Positions 24,601 to 35,543 of a stretch of DNA of 60,000 nucleotides are shown here, piece after piece (positions within the stretch are counted from its first letter, which is position 1; each line of letters begins with the position of its first letter). Source of the DNA: Tubiluchus corallicola (lineage: Eukaryota; Priapulida; Priapulimorpha; Priapulimorphida; Tubiluchidae); contig JAQGDQ010000131.1 of assembly GCA_030141605.1 (NCBI GenBank), forward strand, positions 126,001 to 186,000, written 5' to 3'. The notes beneath the pieces were generated by a model. That model ran no database searches and was not told the origin of the DNA. It saw only the letters and a list, made by a program, of their open reading frames with translations. The position numbers and the translations under genes were made by a program.

Positions 24601-27600
24601 ATGCATAGATTCCTGTACGTTTGTGGATTTCATCGATACAGTTTGAACGGTACAACTTGAGTCTGACTGGTTTTAACTACATTTTATGTTTTACCTGATT
24701 TTCGGTTAGCTGATGTTCGAAAAGCTAATGATCTTTATGTGATGGTGGACAATGTCCACTCGTTGGGTTTCCATGGCTTTGCTAATCTTACCATGCTGAT
24801 AGAATGACATTTTGGATTCTGTGAGAGTACCATCGAATGGTACAGCTCCATTCATACATCTACTTTTGATAGATTCACGTTAAAACGTTGGGCGAAAAGA
24901 CTACGTTTCCCTCAAACTTTTCGCGTCGTTACTATGGGAGTCGTGAGCTCATTAGATGAAGTCTGAACCATACATTTGTTGCTCTAAATGACTATGACCA
25001 TGAACTACGCCTATCTGTTGAAGATACTATGTTAGCTTACGTGTTTTGTGGTGGCTGGTAGAATAGTTAGGAACTTCTTTAAAGTAGTTAGGAACACTGT
25101 ACAATTTTTGTGTGTTTTGTCTTTGCATTAGTTTTTACGTCATACTGTTTAATAAAGTTCTCAGATTAAGCTTTGCTTATTACTAATTTTCATTGTTTGC
25201 AAATGGCTAAATTTTACGACAGTTTGTCATTTTTATTGTGTCATTAAACTTAATATTTTGTTACTTAATTGACTGGTTACAGTTTGATTTCAGAGGTATA
25301 GATGAAGTCTGTTTTTTATCTATCACAGCACAAAAGAATACACGCTATTTAGGTAGAGCCACCTTAGAGATTGCTTACGCTCAGCTACTGTCTGTTTCTA
25401 TTAGTGGGTGGTCGGTTAGTACCCCTAGCTCGGCCAAGGAACTGATCGAACTTAGCAGCGTTTACCATTAATTGGCCCCTAGGGTCTGTTTCCCAATGCA
25501 CGGGCCATTACAGCCAAATACCAAAAGAATTTTACTGCCTGTAAACCATACACAGAAGATAGTTTAATTTTTACACAAGTAACACAGTTTGTGCTAAGAC
25601 ATCACAAGCACTTCTGTAAGACGTTTGTAGACATAACACGGAGGTTGGGTAAATAAAGAGCAAGTTCTTATTTTCTAGTAATAAAATTATATTCGTAAGT
25701 TTTTCCAAAGCAGTCACACAATTTACACAACCACTAGTAAAACTCTTTAAGTGTAAAAATGAACACTTACATGTTTTTGACTCTCCAAGCTTTAGATGTA
25801 AATCACAGAAGAGTATCTTTGGCACGGTGGAAAGAGCGCACATGCCTCGCTCACCTGCAATAAAACAGGTTGCTGTTGGACAGCAATAGAAGTCAATGTT
25901 TAGATGGTTAGTAGACTAACGCCAAGCAAGACGTGCAACACAAATGTTACTAAGCTAGTAAGAAACGGTGCACATGCAATACCTTGAGGATATTATACAA
26001 GTGTTAGTTTTCAGCTTAAAAAATAATAATGGTATTATTTTCTATTTTTTACTTGAAAACAAGAAAAGAACAAAGTCAACTATCAGATTTCTTTATTTTT
26101 TGGTGAGCTGGTCAAAAACAATATGTGGCTTGACTTGACATGCTGTAGTGTTGACAGATAGATAATTGTCACGTGTAATGCTAATAGTACTAAACTAACA
26201 ATTCTGACTCCAGATTGAATATTAGTAAATATTGCTTTTATGCAATTACATTATTAAAAAAGAAACGTTATTACATATAAATGACCAAAAAAAATACTGA
26301 GCAATTGCAGTACATGCAATGTGCAAAAAGTTTAATCTTATACAATAACGCAAATGATCATGCATGATCTAAAGATAAAACACCTGTTAACTAAGTTACA
26401 TTGCAAGTAGGTGGCTAAAATGCCTAAGACTGAAAGATTCAGAAAGTGCAAATTTGTTTAGCTAGCAAAACAGATGCCAGTTAGAAATACATATCTACTC
26501 CTTTGCTGATTACATTGTTAATAAAAACAAGTCAATACAGGCATGTATTTAGGAAAAAAGATTTAGAAAATGCATTCAGAAAATCTGCTGACTGTGCAAC
26601 TAAACACAACACTTAGGCATGTGCACCATTCATCACGGTAACTCAACAACTTTATTAGTAAGCACATTTAAACACAATCAGGCTAAAACAAACACCTAGC
26701 CATTAAACAAACAAAATGAAATAGGGTTTTTAAATGAGCCCTGTATTACCATTGAATTTAGAGTAAAAGCTAAAATACAGGGTCTACCAGAAAAAATGTT
26801 TCCCAAACTAACTAGTAGCCCTTCATCCTGGCAGAGGCATTTGTAAAAGAAACAAACATCATCTTTGTAACACAGTTTCTCCTCTTTCTAAGGCGTTGTA
26901 AATTTTGTTTCATAACCCACCAAAGGAAACTAGGACATTTTTCTACATGGTGGTTCTCTAGAAATGGTAAGTGAAAACCACCCAGAGACCTGAATGCCAT
27001 GTAGAAAAACATTTTAGTAGTGTTAGATGGGGTCTCGAAATTTATAGGTCATATAGATGGTGTTGGTCTCTTTTACAAATGCCTCTACCAGGAATAAGGG
27101 TTACATTTTTTGGATGACCCTGTATATCCCAATAGCTACCCTGCAAAAGGTCACAGCTTAAATATAATATTTTCACCCTGTAAGATGCGTCAACATACAA
27201 GATGTGCATACCTATTTCTGTAATAAAAATATAAATACAATAATTGGGACTTGGACTTTCCCATTCTTGATTTCTTTTGTAAACAGGCAAAAATTAATAT
27301 CCTGTAGTTCATTATTTGGTAACCAATAGCTACGAACAACCATCTTAAAAAAGATTTTGAACCACTGTGATACTACCACTATTAAACAGGGTCTCTGTAT
27401 TTAGAAAACATTCCTAAGTAATCCACTGCAAACTTACAAATGTTATCAACTACAAGAAGACATAGAAACAGGTCAACATACAATCAATCTAATTGTTCAC
27501 ATGTCCTTTTTTCATTCAACCAGGAACGATACGCTTTTTAATTATCCCAATCACGACAGATAAGCATATCTATCATTGCCAGTCATAGTAGAAACCTGCA

Positions 27601-30600
27601 TGATCTTTCATGTACTTTAGTAAAGATAGGTTGCAAGAAGCTGATTAAAAAGTAAGCGATTGTAACCTATTACTTGCAATTACAAACATCATTAAAGGCC
27701 AAAAAATCGTAAAGTTCATATTACAGACATTTTGATCTTAAAAGCTGTATGCTGTTGTTTATGGTAAGGATATTGCTGACAAACTTATTATTATTACAGT
27801 AGGTGCCGCTTAATAGACTCACATATTATTATTACAGTAGGTGCCGCTTAATAGACTCACTTTGGGACTGAAGTGTTTTGACCCAATTAACCAACTGAAT
27901 CTATTAACCAATAGATGCAGTATTACTGGTATAAAAGTATGAATCATCAGCTTAGTATGCAGTAAGGTTCTTAACAAATTTTAGAAATGAGGTAATGCCT
28001 AAACTCCTTTGTACAGTAAATTTTTTTAAATATTTTAAAATATTAATTTATATATGTGACTTAATAATAAAATAAAAAGCATACTTTTCTAAATTACACA
28101 AGTCTGTTTATTTGCAAAAATTACAAAAATTCCTTCAAAGTGTGCTGCTTCATTTTCTAGTGACAAAGTTGGCTCGCAAAGTTCTCATAATTATAAAAAT
28201 GATGAAAATCTGTTGCTGTGTGACACAGGTATTCTCATAAAACATTTAGTACTTGGAGTGCTTGAGCTGCAGTTGACGGTGTCCTTGTTCCCTCGCAAGT
28301 GGTTTTGTCATCATCTGTAAGCACGTCTTGGCTCCAACTTGCTATGGTAATGATTCGTCATCAGATATTTTTGCGATGTGATCTGAACCAAAACGATTTC
28401 CACCCAGGTTTCAAATTTGCTGCTGCTCACATCATATGGTGATAGGCCTATCTCTTGCAAAGTAGTAAGAATTTTGGTATCAGTTTTCTTCACGCAAGTG
28501 AATCGGGCATGACTGAAACAGTTCTAAATTATGTGTTCACTGACACTACTCCATGATATACCCAATAAATGTAGTGCGTTGAAATTGATTAGCAGCATCG
28601 TCCGAATCCATTGCTTCTAAAACTGTTCAATTTCAGGTCGTTTTTTTCAAAATTCCGCTGAAAGTAGTATGGGAAATTTTCAACTGTACTGCCCCATTTT
28701 CGGAAGTTTACCGTACTGCTCTAAAATTTCCAGTTTTTCATTAACTGTTAGATCTTTATGCTCATGCTCCATTTTTCAAACTTCTTAGCTCCATGCTCTT
28801 ATTTGCTCTATCATGTTTACTCTCTTGTAAGTCATAAGGAATACTGGGTCATTACTGTACCTGTATCCTTGACCGTTAATTGATTAAGCATGAAAACATG
28901 ATTTTCAATGAGAGTTTCAAAAGAAAACCACTAGACAAGTAATTAAATGTTTAGCTTGCATAAATTCTTGGGTAACAGATTAATTGCTGGGGGCAAGCGA
29001 GTAACTGATTCAAAGCAAAACCGCTTCGCCAGCATATTAGCACATGATAAACACCCCTGCTTACAAACAAAATAGTACTTAACATGATTGTTTCTATGTA
29101 TATAATAGTGCGCAAAAGTGAACTAAGATGATATAAAAGTCATAAAAGCTCATTGGTTCCACAAAAGTGTCTTGGTTAAGCACATGAAGTAAAAATATTG
29201 AGTCAATTATGCGGAATTATTTGAATTAATTGCCGGCAGTTTTTTAAGAAGATCTGAATAGGAGCGGCCCGTATCAGGCATTTTTGAGTCATTTAAGCAA
29301 ATGAGTCTATTAAATGTGAATCTAATAAATGGCACTTTCTGTATTTATTTTATTTAAGACATTTACAGTCCATAAAACAAGAACAAAAGTAAGGCACAAG
29401 TAAAAGTCAGAGTTGTTTACAGAGAAAGTGTTTTGCTTTGCAAAATTAGATAATTACATAAATGCAAAAAATCATTTTACAGATTTCACCCTACCTCTAT
29501 TTGGCACAAAAGAAGTACTAACGCCAGCACTAGGTGCAAGTTCAGCTTCAGTTGGTACGGGAGATTTCGGAAGCTTAACGCGCGTCTCACTGACCAAACA
29601 CTGACAGTGAATCTGAGCGCTAGCCCATGCCAGAACTTCATACGCATCACTACAAAAACAAAAATAAGAAGTTTATTGACTTTCCTTTTAAGGCCTTTCT
29701 AAAAATTAGGCTTGAGATAAAATAGAAAACCAATGCCTGCAGCAACACTGCATATAATCATTTTTTAGATGCACTGCACTTATCTTTGTGAAGGCATCCC
29801 AAACCAGTGAGAAACATCATTTTAAATTGCACTGTCATTAAACTCCATTTTCAGTGAAATGATTATTAGGTAAAACCAATAGTTACTCACAAAACAGGTA
29901 TTGACCTGATCAGTGCACAGCTCAGTCAAGAGTGAATTACCTATGGATTTACGAGGTACAGAAGCTGTCAAATTTTATTTTTTCAACTAGCCAAAAATTA
30001 TGATGTCAGAAGTGGTAATTCTATAATAGTTAATGCTTTTGTGATTTCCATGGCTTACTCGAAAGTTTAGGATAGACAATTAGATCTTATTACCAAATGC
30101 AATCTTTCCATTTATCAGTGATCGATCCTATCACAATCCAGACACAAGACGGACCTGCATGTTCAAGCGCTGCACCCCTACAGGCAAGATGTGTAAGTGC
30201 ACTAGCTATCGCAGCAACCACCATTCACGAATGAATTTACAAAAACATGCGGTGACTTAAAGCTAACTGCTTAATAAATGGAAGATAATAAGAATTATAA
30301 AAAATTTTGATTAGTTAAGTGGATATCGTGGTCGTAAAGTGTATCAGTTATAAGTTACATAGGGCACAAGGAGCCATAAGTCAGCAACCTGTAATATATT
30401 TAACAATGTATGCAGCATGGTGCTGTCAACTATTAAAAATTTGTTGTTAAATAAACTAACAGTAATAAATGGAATTACAAAAACCAGTAATATACAGCAG
30501 GTAACACAAATTTGGTATAACAAAAGTGTTAACATTACCTGCTTGAGCGACTTTTTGTATTAGTGTTGTTGGGATACGTAAAAGTCAGGCTACATTCAAT

Positions 30601-30660
30601 AGTTTCTCCTGCCAGGAATACTGATCCGCGTAAAAGATTCGCTTTTACTTCAATCATCAT
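18684..30660 (-). CDS. RGP1: RGP1 homolog, RAB6A-GEF complex partner 2
   Basis: With RIC1, RGP1 forms the guanine-nucleotide exchange factor for RAB6 at the trans-Golgi. Eight exons on the minus strand: 30539-30660, 29495-29649, 25771-25854, 23363-23512, 21793-21933, 20717-20844, 19081-19258, 18684-18910. All junctions keep phase, total 1185 nt, 394 residues; the human protein is about 391. Landmarks: [18 protein letters not shown] at the start, [95 protein letters not shown] and [10 protein letters not shown], ending with [16 protein letters not shown]. These segments follow the human protein in order. It has the arrestin-like beta architecture of the Rgp1 family and no membrane segment or catalytic motif. 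Two adjacent ATGs (30658-30660 and 30655-30657) are both possible starts. A splice acceptor ends 3 nt before the first ATG. Confidence 0.96.
22411..22438. repeat. (CAA)n(CAG)n microsatellite in RGP1 intron 4
   Basis: About six CAA and three CAG units. No further context. Confidence 0.9.
26778..27122. mobile_element. mariner-type foldback MITE, copy B (RGP1 intron 2)
   Basis: 345 bp bounded by TA on both sides (26776-26777 and 27123-27124). Left end CAGGGTCTACCAGAAAAAAT; right end, reverse complemented, CAGGGTCATCCAAAAAATGT. The interior is also palindromic: GGCAGAGGCATTTGTAAAAG near 26830 pairs with CTTTTACAAATGCCTCTACC near 27070. The whole element would fold into a long hairpin. Same family as the copy at 10397-10783. 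No coding capacity. Confidence 0.8.
27797..29341 (-). mobile_element. decayed pogo/Tigger-like DNA transposon with a duplicated end (RGP1 intron 2)
   Basis: Left end CAGTAGGTGCCGCTTAATAG; right end, reverse complemented, CAGAAAGTGCCATTTATTAG, both next to TA. The left terminal 38 bp is present twice in tandem (starting at 27797 and 27835). On the minus strand about 28640-28770 reads [20 protein letters not shown], matching the start of pogo/CENP-B-type transposases (LTLxEKLEILxxYE). It is followed, with stops and frame shifts, by a TISTILKK-like segment and scattered fragments down to 28311. The coding region is heavily broken and no DDE domain can be read intact. Family assignment rests on TIR, TA flanks and the N-terminal motif. 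Confidence 0.7.
29342..29430. repeat. dispersed repeat segment shared with 44495-44600
   Basis: TATTTAAGACATTT, AGTCCATAAAACAAGAA, GGCACAAGTAAAA and GTTTACAGA recur, slightly diverged and in the same order, at 44495-44600. It abuts the right end of the pogo-like element. Origin unknown, possibly the end of a retrotransposon. Confidence 0.5.
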
Positions 30661-30839
30661 TAACTAAAACAGGTAAAAAATTTCACTTAACAATCTTATG
30701 TCTTATTATCAAAACCACACGCATTTGGAACACATATTTTGTTTTCTAGTTATGCGTTTATAGATACGTGCGTACAGAAGTTATGTATTTCTGTCCATCA
30801 GATAGATACTGATACACAAATGTATGTCATGTTTTCTGG

Positions 30840-31640
30840 AGGTCAAAAGTGGTGTTTCTCAGGAGGTCAGTTCTTGTCCTCTGCTCTTTGTGTTCCTTAT
30901 CATTGATACTGAGGCACAAAAATATACATGCCCTTGATGCTACCGAGTTGCAAAATGACTTAGATCAGTTATGCGGGTGCAGCATGGATTGGCAGACAAC
31001 AGGCTGGTGCCAGTTAGAGAAGAAAAACACTTGGATGTTTTAATTACTGATGACTTGAAATCTGAAAGCCAGTATGCTGAGGTGGCAAAGAGTGCTAACC
31101 AAACTTTAGGAATGATAAAAAGCCAGTTTGTATCTAGAAATATTACAAAATTGTAAAAATTTGGTAGCACCAAATGTTGGAGTATTGTGCACAGGCATGG
31201 AATCCACGTTATTGAAAATGATATTTTCTTCAAAACGTGCAATGAAGAGTGACCAACATGATTGAATGTATGAAGAAAATATCATATCATGAAAGGCTAA
31301 GAAAATGTTCACTTACAACCTTGAAATAGAGGAGACATACAAGAGACTCGATGCAAATTATAAGTTATGCATGGTCAGGTGGCATAAGAAAGAAAGGATA
31401 TTTACACTGGTAAATGAAAACAGGACCAGGATGCCGTCTTAGAATCTATAAATATATTAGACTGGACAAAGATTAGACTGCACAAAATACTCTTTTAGGA
31501 AAAAAGTGGTTAGAGAGTGCAATTTACTCCCATTTGATATCGTTAAAGCTTCTTCAGTGAATAAATTCAAGAATAAGCTGGACTGATACTTAGATGTGAA
31601 ATATGAGGTTACAATATGTTTACTTGATTAAACTGTAACA
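30840..31640 (+). pseudogene. CR1/L2-like non-LTR retrotransposon reverse transcriptase relic
   Basis: In the plus direction, across several frames, the order of motifs follows the 3' half of a CR1-like reverse transcriptase. SGVSQEVSSCPLLFVF stands for SGVPQGSVLGPLLFVLF. Then come ELQNDLDQL, KHLDVLITDDLKSESQYAE with AKSANQTLGMIKSQF, LEYCAQAWNPRY, NVQRRATNMIE with SYHERLRKCSLTTL, and finally RKKVVRECNLLPFDI-like sequence with KFKNKLD. Frame shifts and stops separate the blocks, so it is dead. The 5' part with endonuclease and early RT motifs is absent (5' truncation). No target duplication was identified. Confidence 0.8.
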
Positions 31641-31749
31641 CTCTTAAATTTTAAGAGTATCAGTATGGTATGGAACCTGAACATACTATAAATACATGCG
31701 TTTTCTGAAATAAACTGTTTTCTAAACTGGCTAATTTACTAGGCAGGAT

Positions 31750-31930
31750 GTAAGTGAAGCATTCAAGATCATAAAACACATTGATGACGCAGACCACCGC
31801 AACGAGTTTACACTGAAAGACAACGTTGTTCAGTAATTAGCGATCAGATTCTTCAACAACAGAATAGTAGATACATGGAATATGCTGCGGATAGTTTGCA
31901 GTTTAGGCGGTTCTTTTTTAATGCGTTCGC
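31750..31930 (+). pseudogene. second, more diverged retrotransposon C-terminal fragment
   Basis: The plus strand reads VSEAFKIIKHIDDAD with FTLKDNVVQ, a stop, then FFNNRIVDTWNML. This is the FKIxKGxDDVD...FFTL...FFxxRVVxxWNxLP pattern that ends CR1-like reverse transcriptases. It follows the larger relic but repeats its last domain, so it comes from another copy. Confidence 0.55.
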
Positions 31931-32546
31931 AGATTGCCCAAATCAAAAATATTGCTGAAACCAGTGCGACAATAGAAAGATGCATCCTTTATCTGCACAC
32001 TCATGTAAAGCAAATAACGATCTACCTCATAATTAAAAAATAATAATTCTTTTAAAAGTTGGTGTCAGTGTCGCGAAAGCAAACGAAGACTGTGCATTTT
32101 ACCAAAATATTTTCATTTTCGACGTTCCGGAAAGCGATTATTTTTATCTACCACTGTGGGCCACAGCACAGAAACAAACAGCGGTTTAGTGAAAAAGTGT
32201 GAACTTACTGGAAAGTAAAAAAGACTATCGCACGACTTCTGACTTCTCAACCTTTTGTGGATTCTCTGTTTACTCACCAGTGTCGCCTTCTATCAGGGCT
32301 ATTTTGTAACTTTTGTTTCTTTTTCGAAACAGTCTGAGGCATCACAAAATTCGCAATTGATCATCATGAAACTTTGCATCAATACAACAGAACAAACTCT
32401 GTATCGATTGACAGAGTCAGGTGTTTCATTTGCTACCTTAATCAGACTTGATTTATTTTTTTTGTGATAGGATTAGGGAAACGCAAGAATTCCATGACAG
32501 ATGTAGTAGCATGTACACATGTGTTGGTAGGTAGTCGCATGTAGGC

Positions 32547-32641
32547 GTCATAGACAGTTGTAGCTGTCTGTAAATAGGTTTCAAAACTATTTTTAAAAAC
32601 ATATATATATGTAGCTGCAGACAGCTACAACTGTCTATGAC
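32547..32641. repeat. perfect 24-bp inverted repeat with 47-bp loop
   Basis: Arms 32547-32570 and 32618-32641 are exact reverse complements (core CATAGACAGTTGTAGCTGTC). The loop contains an ATATATAT run, and a (TA)n tract follows at 32643-32664. It would form a stable hairpin in RNA or DNA. It may be a small MITE or a hairpin RNA; sequence alone does not decide. Confidence 0.85.
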
Positions 32642-33206
32642 ATCTATATATATATATATATATACACATAATATTATACAATAAACAGTGAAATAAACTG
32701 TTGACAGATTTAAAACTGCCATAGCATTATTTATAAAAGGGGTGGAAGAAACAAATTTGCATTGTTACTATTGTAGTACAGTACATCTCTCGAAAAGAGA
32801 ACTTGGAAAGGAGGAATGCATCTAGTCACTCAGTTTCATGCACTATAATTGAAGGACCACCCATCACAGTTAGTCTGGACATGCTTTTGCAATCGAAGAA
32901 TGGTTGTAGCCATGTACGTGAATTAATTTGCTGTTTATTTTACTAGACAAAATTACCACGTTTTGTCCCACCTAAACTACAGACTATTCGTGACGTCCGG
33001 GCCTCATTGAACGTGACTAATATTATGTAATAAGACTCAGATAAGTTCTAAATTTATTCGACAGTATTTCTCACAAAAACTTCACACAATCAACTGCAAA
33101 CGCAGCACACGTGTCATGTTTTTTTCGACGTTTTCGCCCTCTTGTGTCGAAATACAAAACCTATTTTGTAAACAGGTTCAGACTTGTACAGCACGCTAGT
33201 AACGAT

Positions 33207-33518
33207 ATGGCAGAGGAAAATCACGTGAATTGTGATTCAAGTCAAAGTTCACTTGAAAACAGTGATGTAATACAAGATTCAAATGTTAGTGTTGACTCAG
33301 AGGATCATAAAAACGAGGATATGGATGATTTTACGAAAAACTTAACCCAGACAGATCGATTAAACAAGACGCTTCTTGACTCGTTTTTGAAGAACTTTAA
33401 TAACGATCCAGAAAAATGGGGCATGCCAGATCACAATAATACTGTGGATATTGTGAATAATCTGAATGAAACGACTGATGACAGTGAATGGGATGACAGC
33501 ATTGACAATAATATCTAA
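33207..33518 (+). CDS. small acidic 103-aa protein, upstream partner of the UBE2Q ORF
   Basis: Not recognised. Single-exon frame from ATG 33207 to TAA at 33516-33518. It is rich in Asp, Asn, Glu and Ser, with one helix-like segment TDRLNKTLLDSFLKNFNND followed by PEKWGMP, and it ends EWDDSIDNNI. No membrane segment or known domain. The frame stays open another 32 codons upstream without an ATG. A short out-of-frame ATG ORF begins at 33116-33118. The next ORF (UBE2Q family) starts 110 bp after its stop in a different frame, so the two could share a transcript, be separately trans-spliced, or be separate genes. Its amino-acid composition and codon openness support a real gene but are not proof. 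Confidence 0.5.
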   Translation: MAEENHVNCDSSQSSLENSDVIQDSNVSVDSEDHKNEDMDDFTKNLTQTDRLNKTLLDSFLKNFNNDPEKWGMPDHNNTVDIVNNLNETTDDSEWDDSIDNNI

Positions 33519-33628
33519 TGGCATGTTGTGTTAGTCGAATAATCTATATGGGATTTTAGACGTGATTCCTGAATCGAGTTATTGTAGCCGAGACAGTCTA
33601 TCGTGGATGTTTTGCAAGCCGTCTCAGT

Positions 33629-34579
33629 ATGGAATTCAGTGTCGCTTCAGCTATTGCTGAATCATGGGCTAATAACAACAAATTAAAATTTTCGTTAATA
33701 TTTGCTGATGAACAGGAACGGAAACTGCATTTTGCTGTAAGTGACATTGCATTTTACGTAGTATGTCCAGCCCGAGAAAACGAAACCTGGAACGTGTGGA
33801 GTGATAGTGAGATTGTTATATGTTGCTTATCGGACATACATAATTTTGCTGAAGCTTGCACGGATATGGACTTAGAACCGTTATTAGATAAAGTAAGTGG
33901 TTGTCTTAGCATCTTGCTAGACGACGAAATAGCGACCGAAACCGGGGAAGATGTTGAAGATGATGATGGCGATTATTACAACATGACTGAAGATGATCTC
34001 GAAGAAGGCTGTTCGCAACAAGAAGATGAAGACATCGGTAGTTCCATTGAAGAAGAGTCATTGGTATTCGTGACATCTGGTAACACACTGGCAGTTAATA
34101 GGCTTTTAGCAGATCTAAAGAGAATGAAAGCATCTTCCGGTAAATTTGGGATTTCAGCTCAGCCGCGAAATGACAATCTGTTTGTATGGGATGTTAAACT
34201 TCTAGATATAGATCAGTCGTGCCGCTTGGGAAAGGATTTAACAAGATATGCAACTCACTACCACTGCGAAGCTGCCATACTATTGGAAATGCAGTTCCCT
34301 GATGACTACCCAATGGCACCACCATTTGTGCGAATTTTGCAACCCAGATTCAAGTTTCTTACTGGCCACATTACAGTTGGCGGCAGCGTGTGCTCTGAAC
34401 TGTTAACTAGATCTGGATGGGTTCCCACAAATGATGTGGAAAGCATTTTAGTTCAAATACGAGCAGAAATACTTAGCGATGAGCAGGCACAGTTGGACAG
34501 CAATCCTAACAAGGGGTACACAGAACATGAGGCGAAGGTTGCATTCCAGCGAATGGTGGCCAAATATGGATGGCAATAA
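33629..34579 (+). CDS. ubiquitin-conjugating enzyme E2, UBE2Q family
   Basis: Transfers ubiquitin from E1 to substrates or E3s. Intronless, 316 residues. The N-terminal ~100 residues resemble the RWD-like region of UBE2Q proteins (ETWNVWSDSE corresponds to PIWxVxSDDPN). Then comes an acidic linker (about 110-145, DVEDDDGDYYNMTEDDLEEG), and from about 150 a UBC fold: NRLLADLKRM, LFVWDVKLLDID, LLEMQFPDDYPMAPPFVRIL, GGSVCSELLTRSGW. Cys255 is the catalytic cysteine by alignment to GGAxCMELLTxxGWS of UBE2Q1/2. As in that family, the usual HPN tripeptide is missing. It ends KYGWQ, where vertebrate members run a few residues further. All other confident complete genes in the window have introns, so this may be an old retrocopy, but the frame is intact and looks functional. 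Confidence 0.9.
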   Translation: MEFSVASAIAESWANNNKLKFSLIFADEQERKLHFAVSDIAFYVVCPARENETWNVWSDSEIVICCLSDIHNFAEACTDMDLEPLLDKVSGCLSILLDDEIATETGEDVEDDDGDYYNMTEDDLEEGCSQQEDEDIGSSIEEESLVFVTSGNTLAVNRLLADLKRMKASSGKFGISAQPRNDNLFVWDVKLLDIDQSCRLGKDLTRYATHYHCEAAILLEMQFPDDYPMAPPFVRILQPRFKFLTGHITVGGSVCSELLTRSGWVPTNDVESILVQIRAEILSDEQAQLDSNPNKGYTEHEAKVAFQRMVAKYGWQ

Positions 34580-34979
34580 TTTAAGAAATTAACATTGTTA
34601 ATTTGCTGTGACATTTTTTTCACTATGTTTAGACAGATCTCTCAATATTTTAGTAGTTAAAGTAATTTTACTCCAACTAGTCTAGACGTTATATTTCGTT
34701 TTAGTCAATTTTGGATAAGTTTTCTCAGTGAAACAACTTTCAAATGTGCAAAGATAAATTTGTGATAAATATTTGTATTCCTAATGCCTTCAAATAATAT
34801 TGCATGCGATAATCAGTATAGATCGGATTTTATTAGTTTCTTACAAGTAAATTTTGTGAAAACTATATTCCATTTAGTTTAGTGCAATGTGAACAACTGT
34901 CTTGCTATATTTTAACAAGGTTTTCGCAGTAATTTAATTCAAATTCGATCTTGATATCATATAGATCAGATCAGAATTG

Positions 34980-35250
34980 TACAAAATTAAGTCAAAAAAT
35001 CAAAATATTGGAGAAAACTCAAGACAGATGTGTGAGGTTAATCTGCAATGCAGATCCTGCAGTGATGTCCACTTTGGAATGACCTCAATGTACTGCTGAT
35101 CTTGTAATAAAATTGTGAAGGGACATTCAGTTTTACAAGAACAAGATTTCTTCTCAAGAATGTGCAGAGAACTACGAGGCTATGATTCCAAATATAGCAA
35201 AACCAACATTCGTTCTCTATTTTTGCTTGTGTGACTCATCCAAGGAACTC
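34980..35250 (+). pseudogene. possible LINE C-terminal fragment
   Basis: Plus-strand frames read KTQDRCVRLICNADPAVMST, then RELRGYDSKYSKTNIRS after stops. The first resembles the VQRRCxRLIxG segment at the end of non-LTR reverse transcriptases. Short and damaged; weak call. Confidence 0.3.
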
Positions 35251-35543
35251 TCTCTCAGCCAATACTGTAAATGCACCATCTATCGATAAATTTACAACGA
35301 ATATGAGGAGGGACCACGAGTCGAACTCTAGGTCCAGATGTTATGTAAAGAAGATGGCTTAATACAATGTGCTGTATACTTAACTGTAAAATTGTGGTCT
35401 TTTATAATAGTCTAATTTTTCATGTGACTTTTTACTTCCAATGCAAGTCACAATCTGTAGGTAAAGCATTATTTTTTATACAATTCTGCACCTGCAAGTA
35501 GCATCCACCACTAAGAACTAAGGGATAATGGCATTATCAAGGA

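Larger units (their letters stand above)
30661..33206. other. divergent intergenic region RGP1 / UBE2Q locus
   Basis: It must include promoters for RGP1 (minus) and the ORF pair at 33207-34579 (plus). Most of it is retrotransposon debris (30840-31930), followed by a palindrome (32547-32641) and a TA repeat (32643-32664). No additional gene is seen. Confidence 0.5.

Noticed and set aside
24600-25480. Scattered plus-strand frames in RGP1 intron 3 looking like a decayed gene
   Set aside because: Fragments are open only briefly and match no family I can name; could be old transposon DNA but evidence is too thin.
33111-33206. N-terminal extension of the small ORF with a mitochondrial-looking Arg/Phe-rich start
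   Set aside because: The frame has no ATG there (begins GTG); the first in-frame ATG is 33207, so the presequence look is probably accidental.
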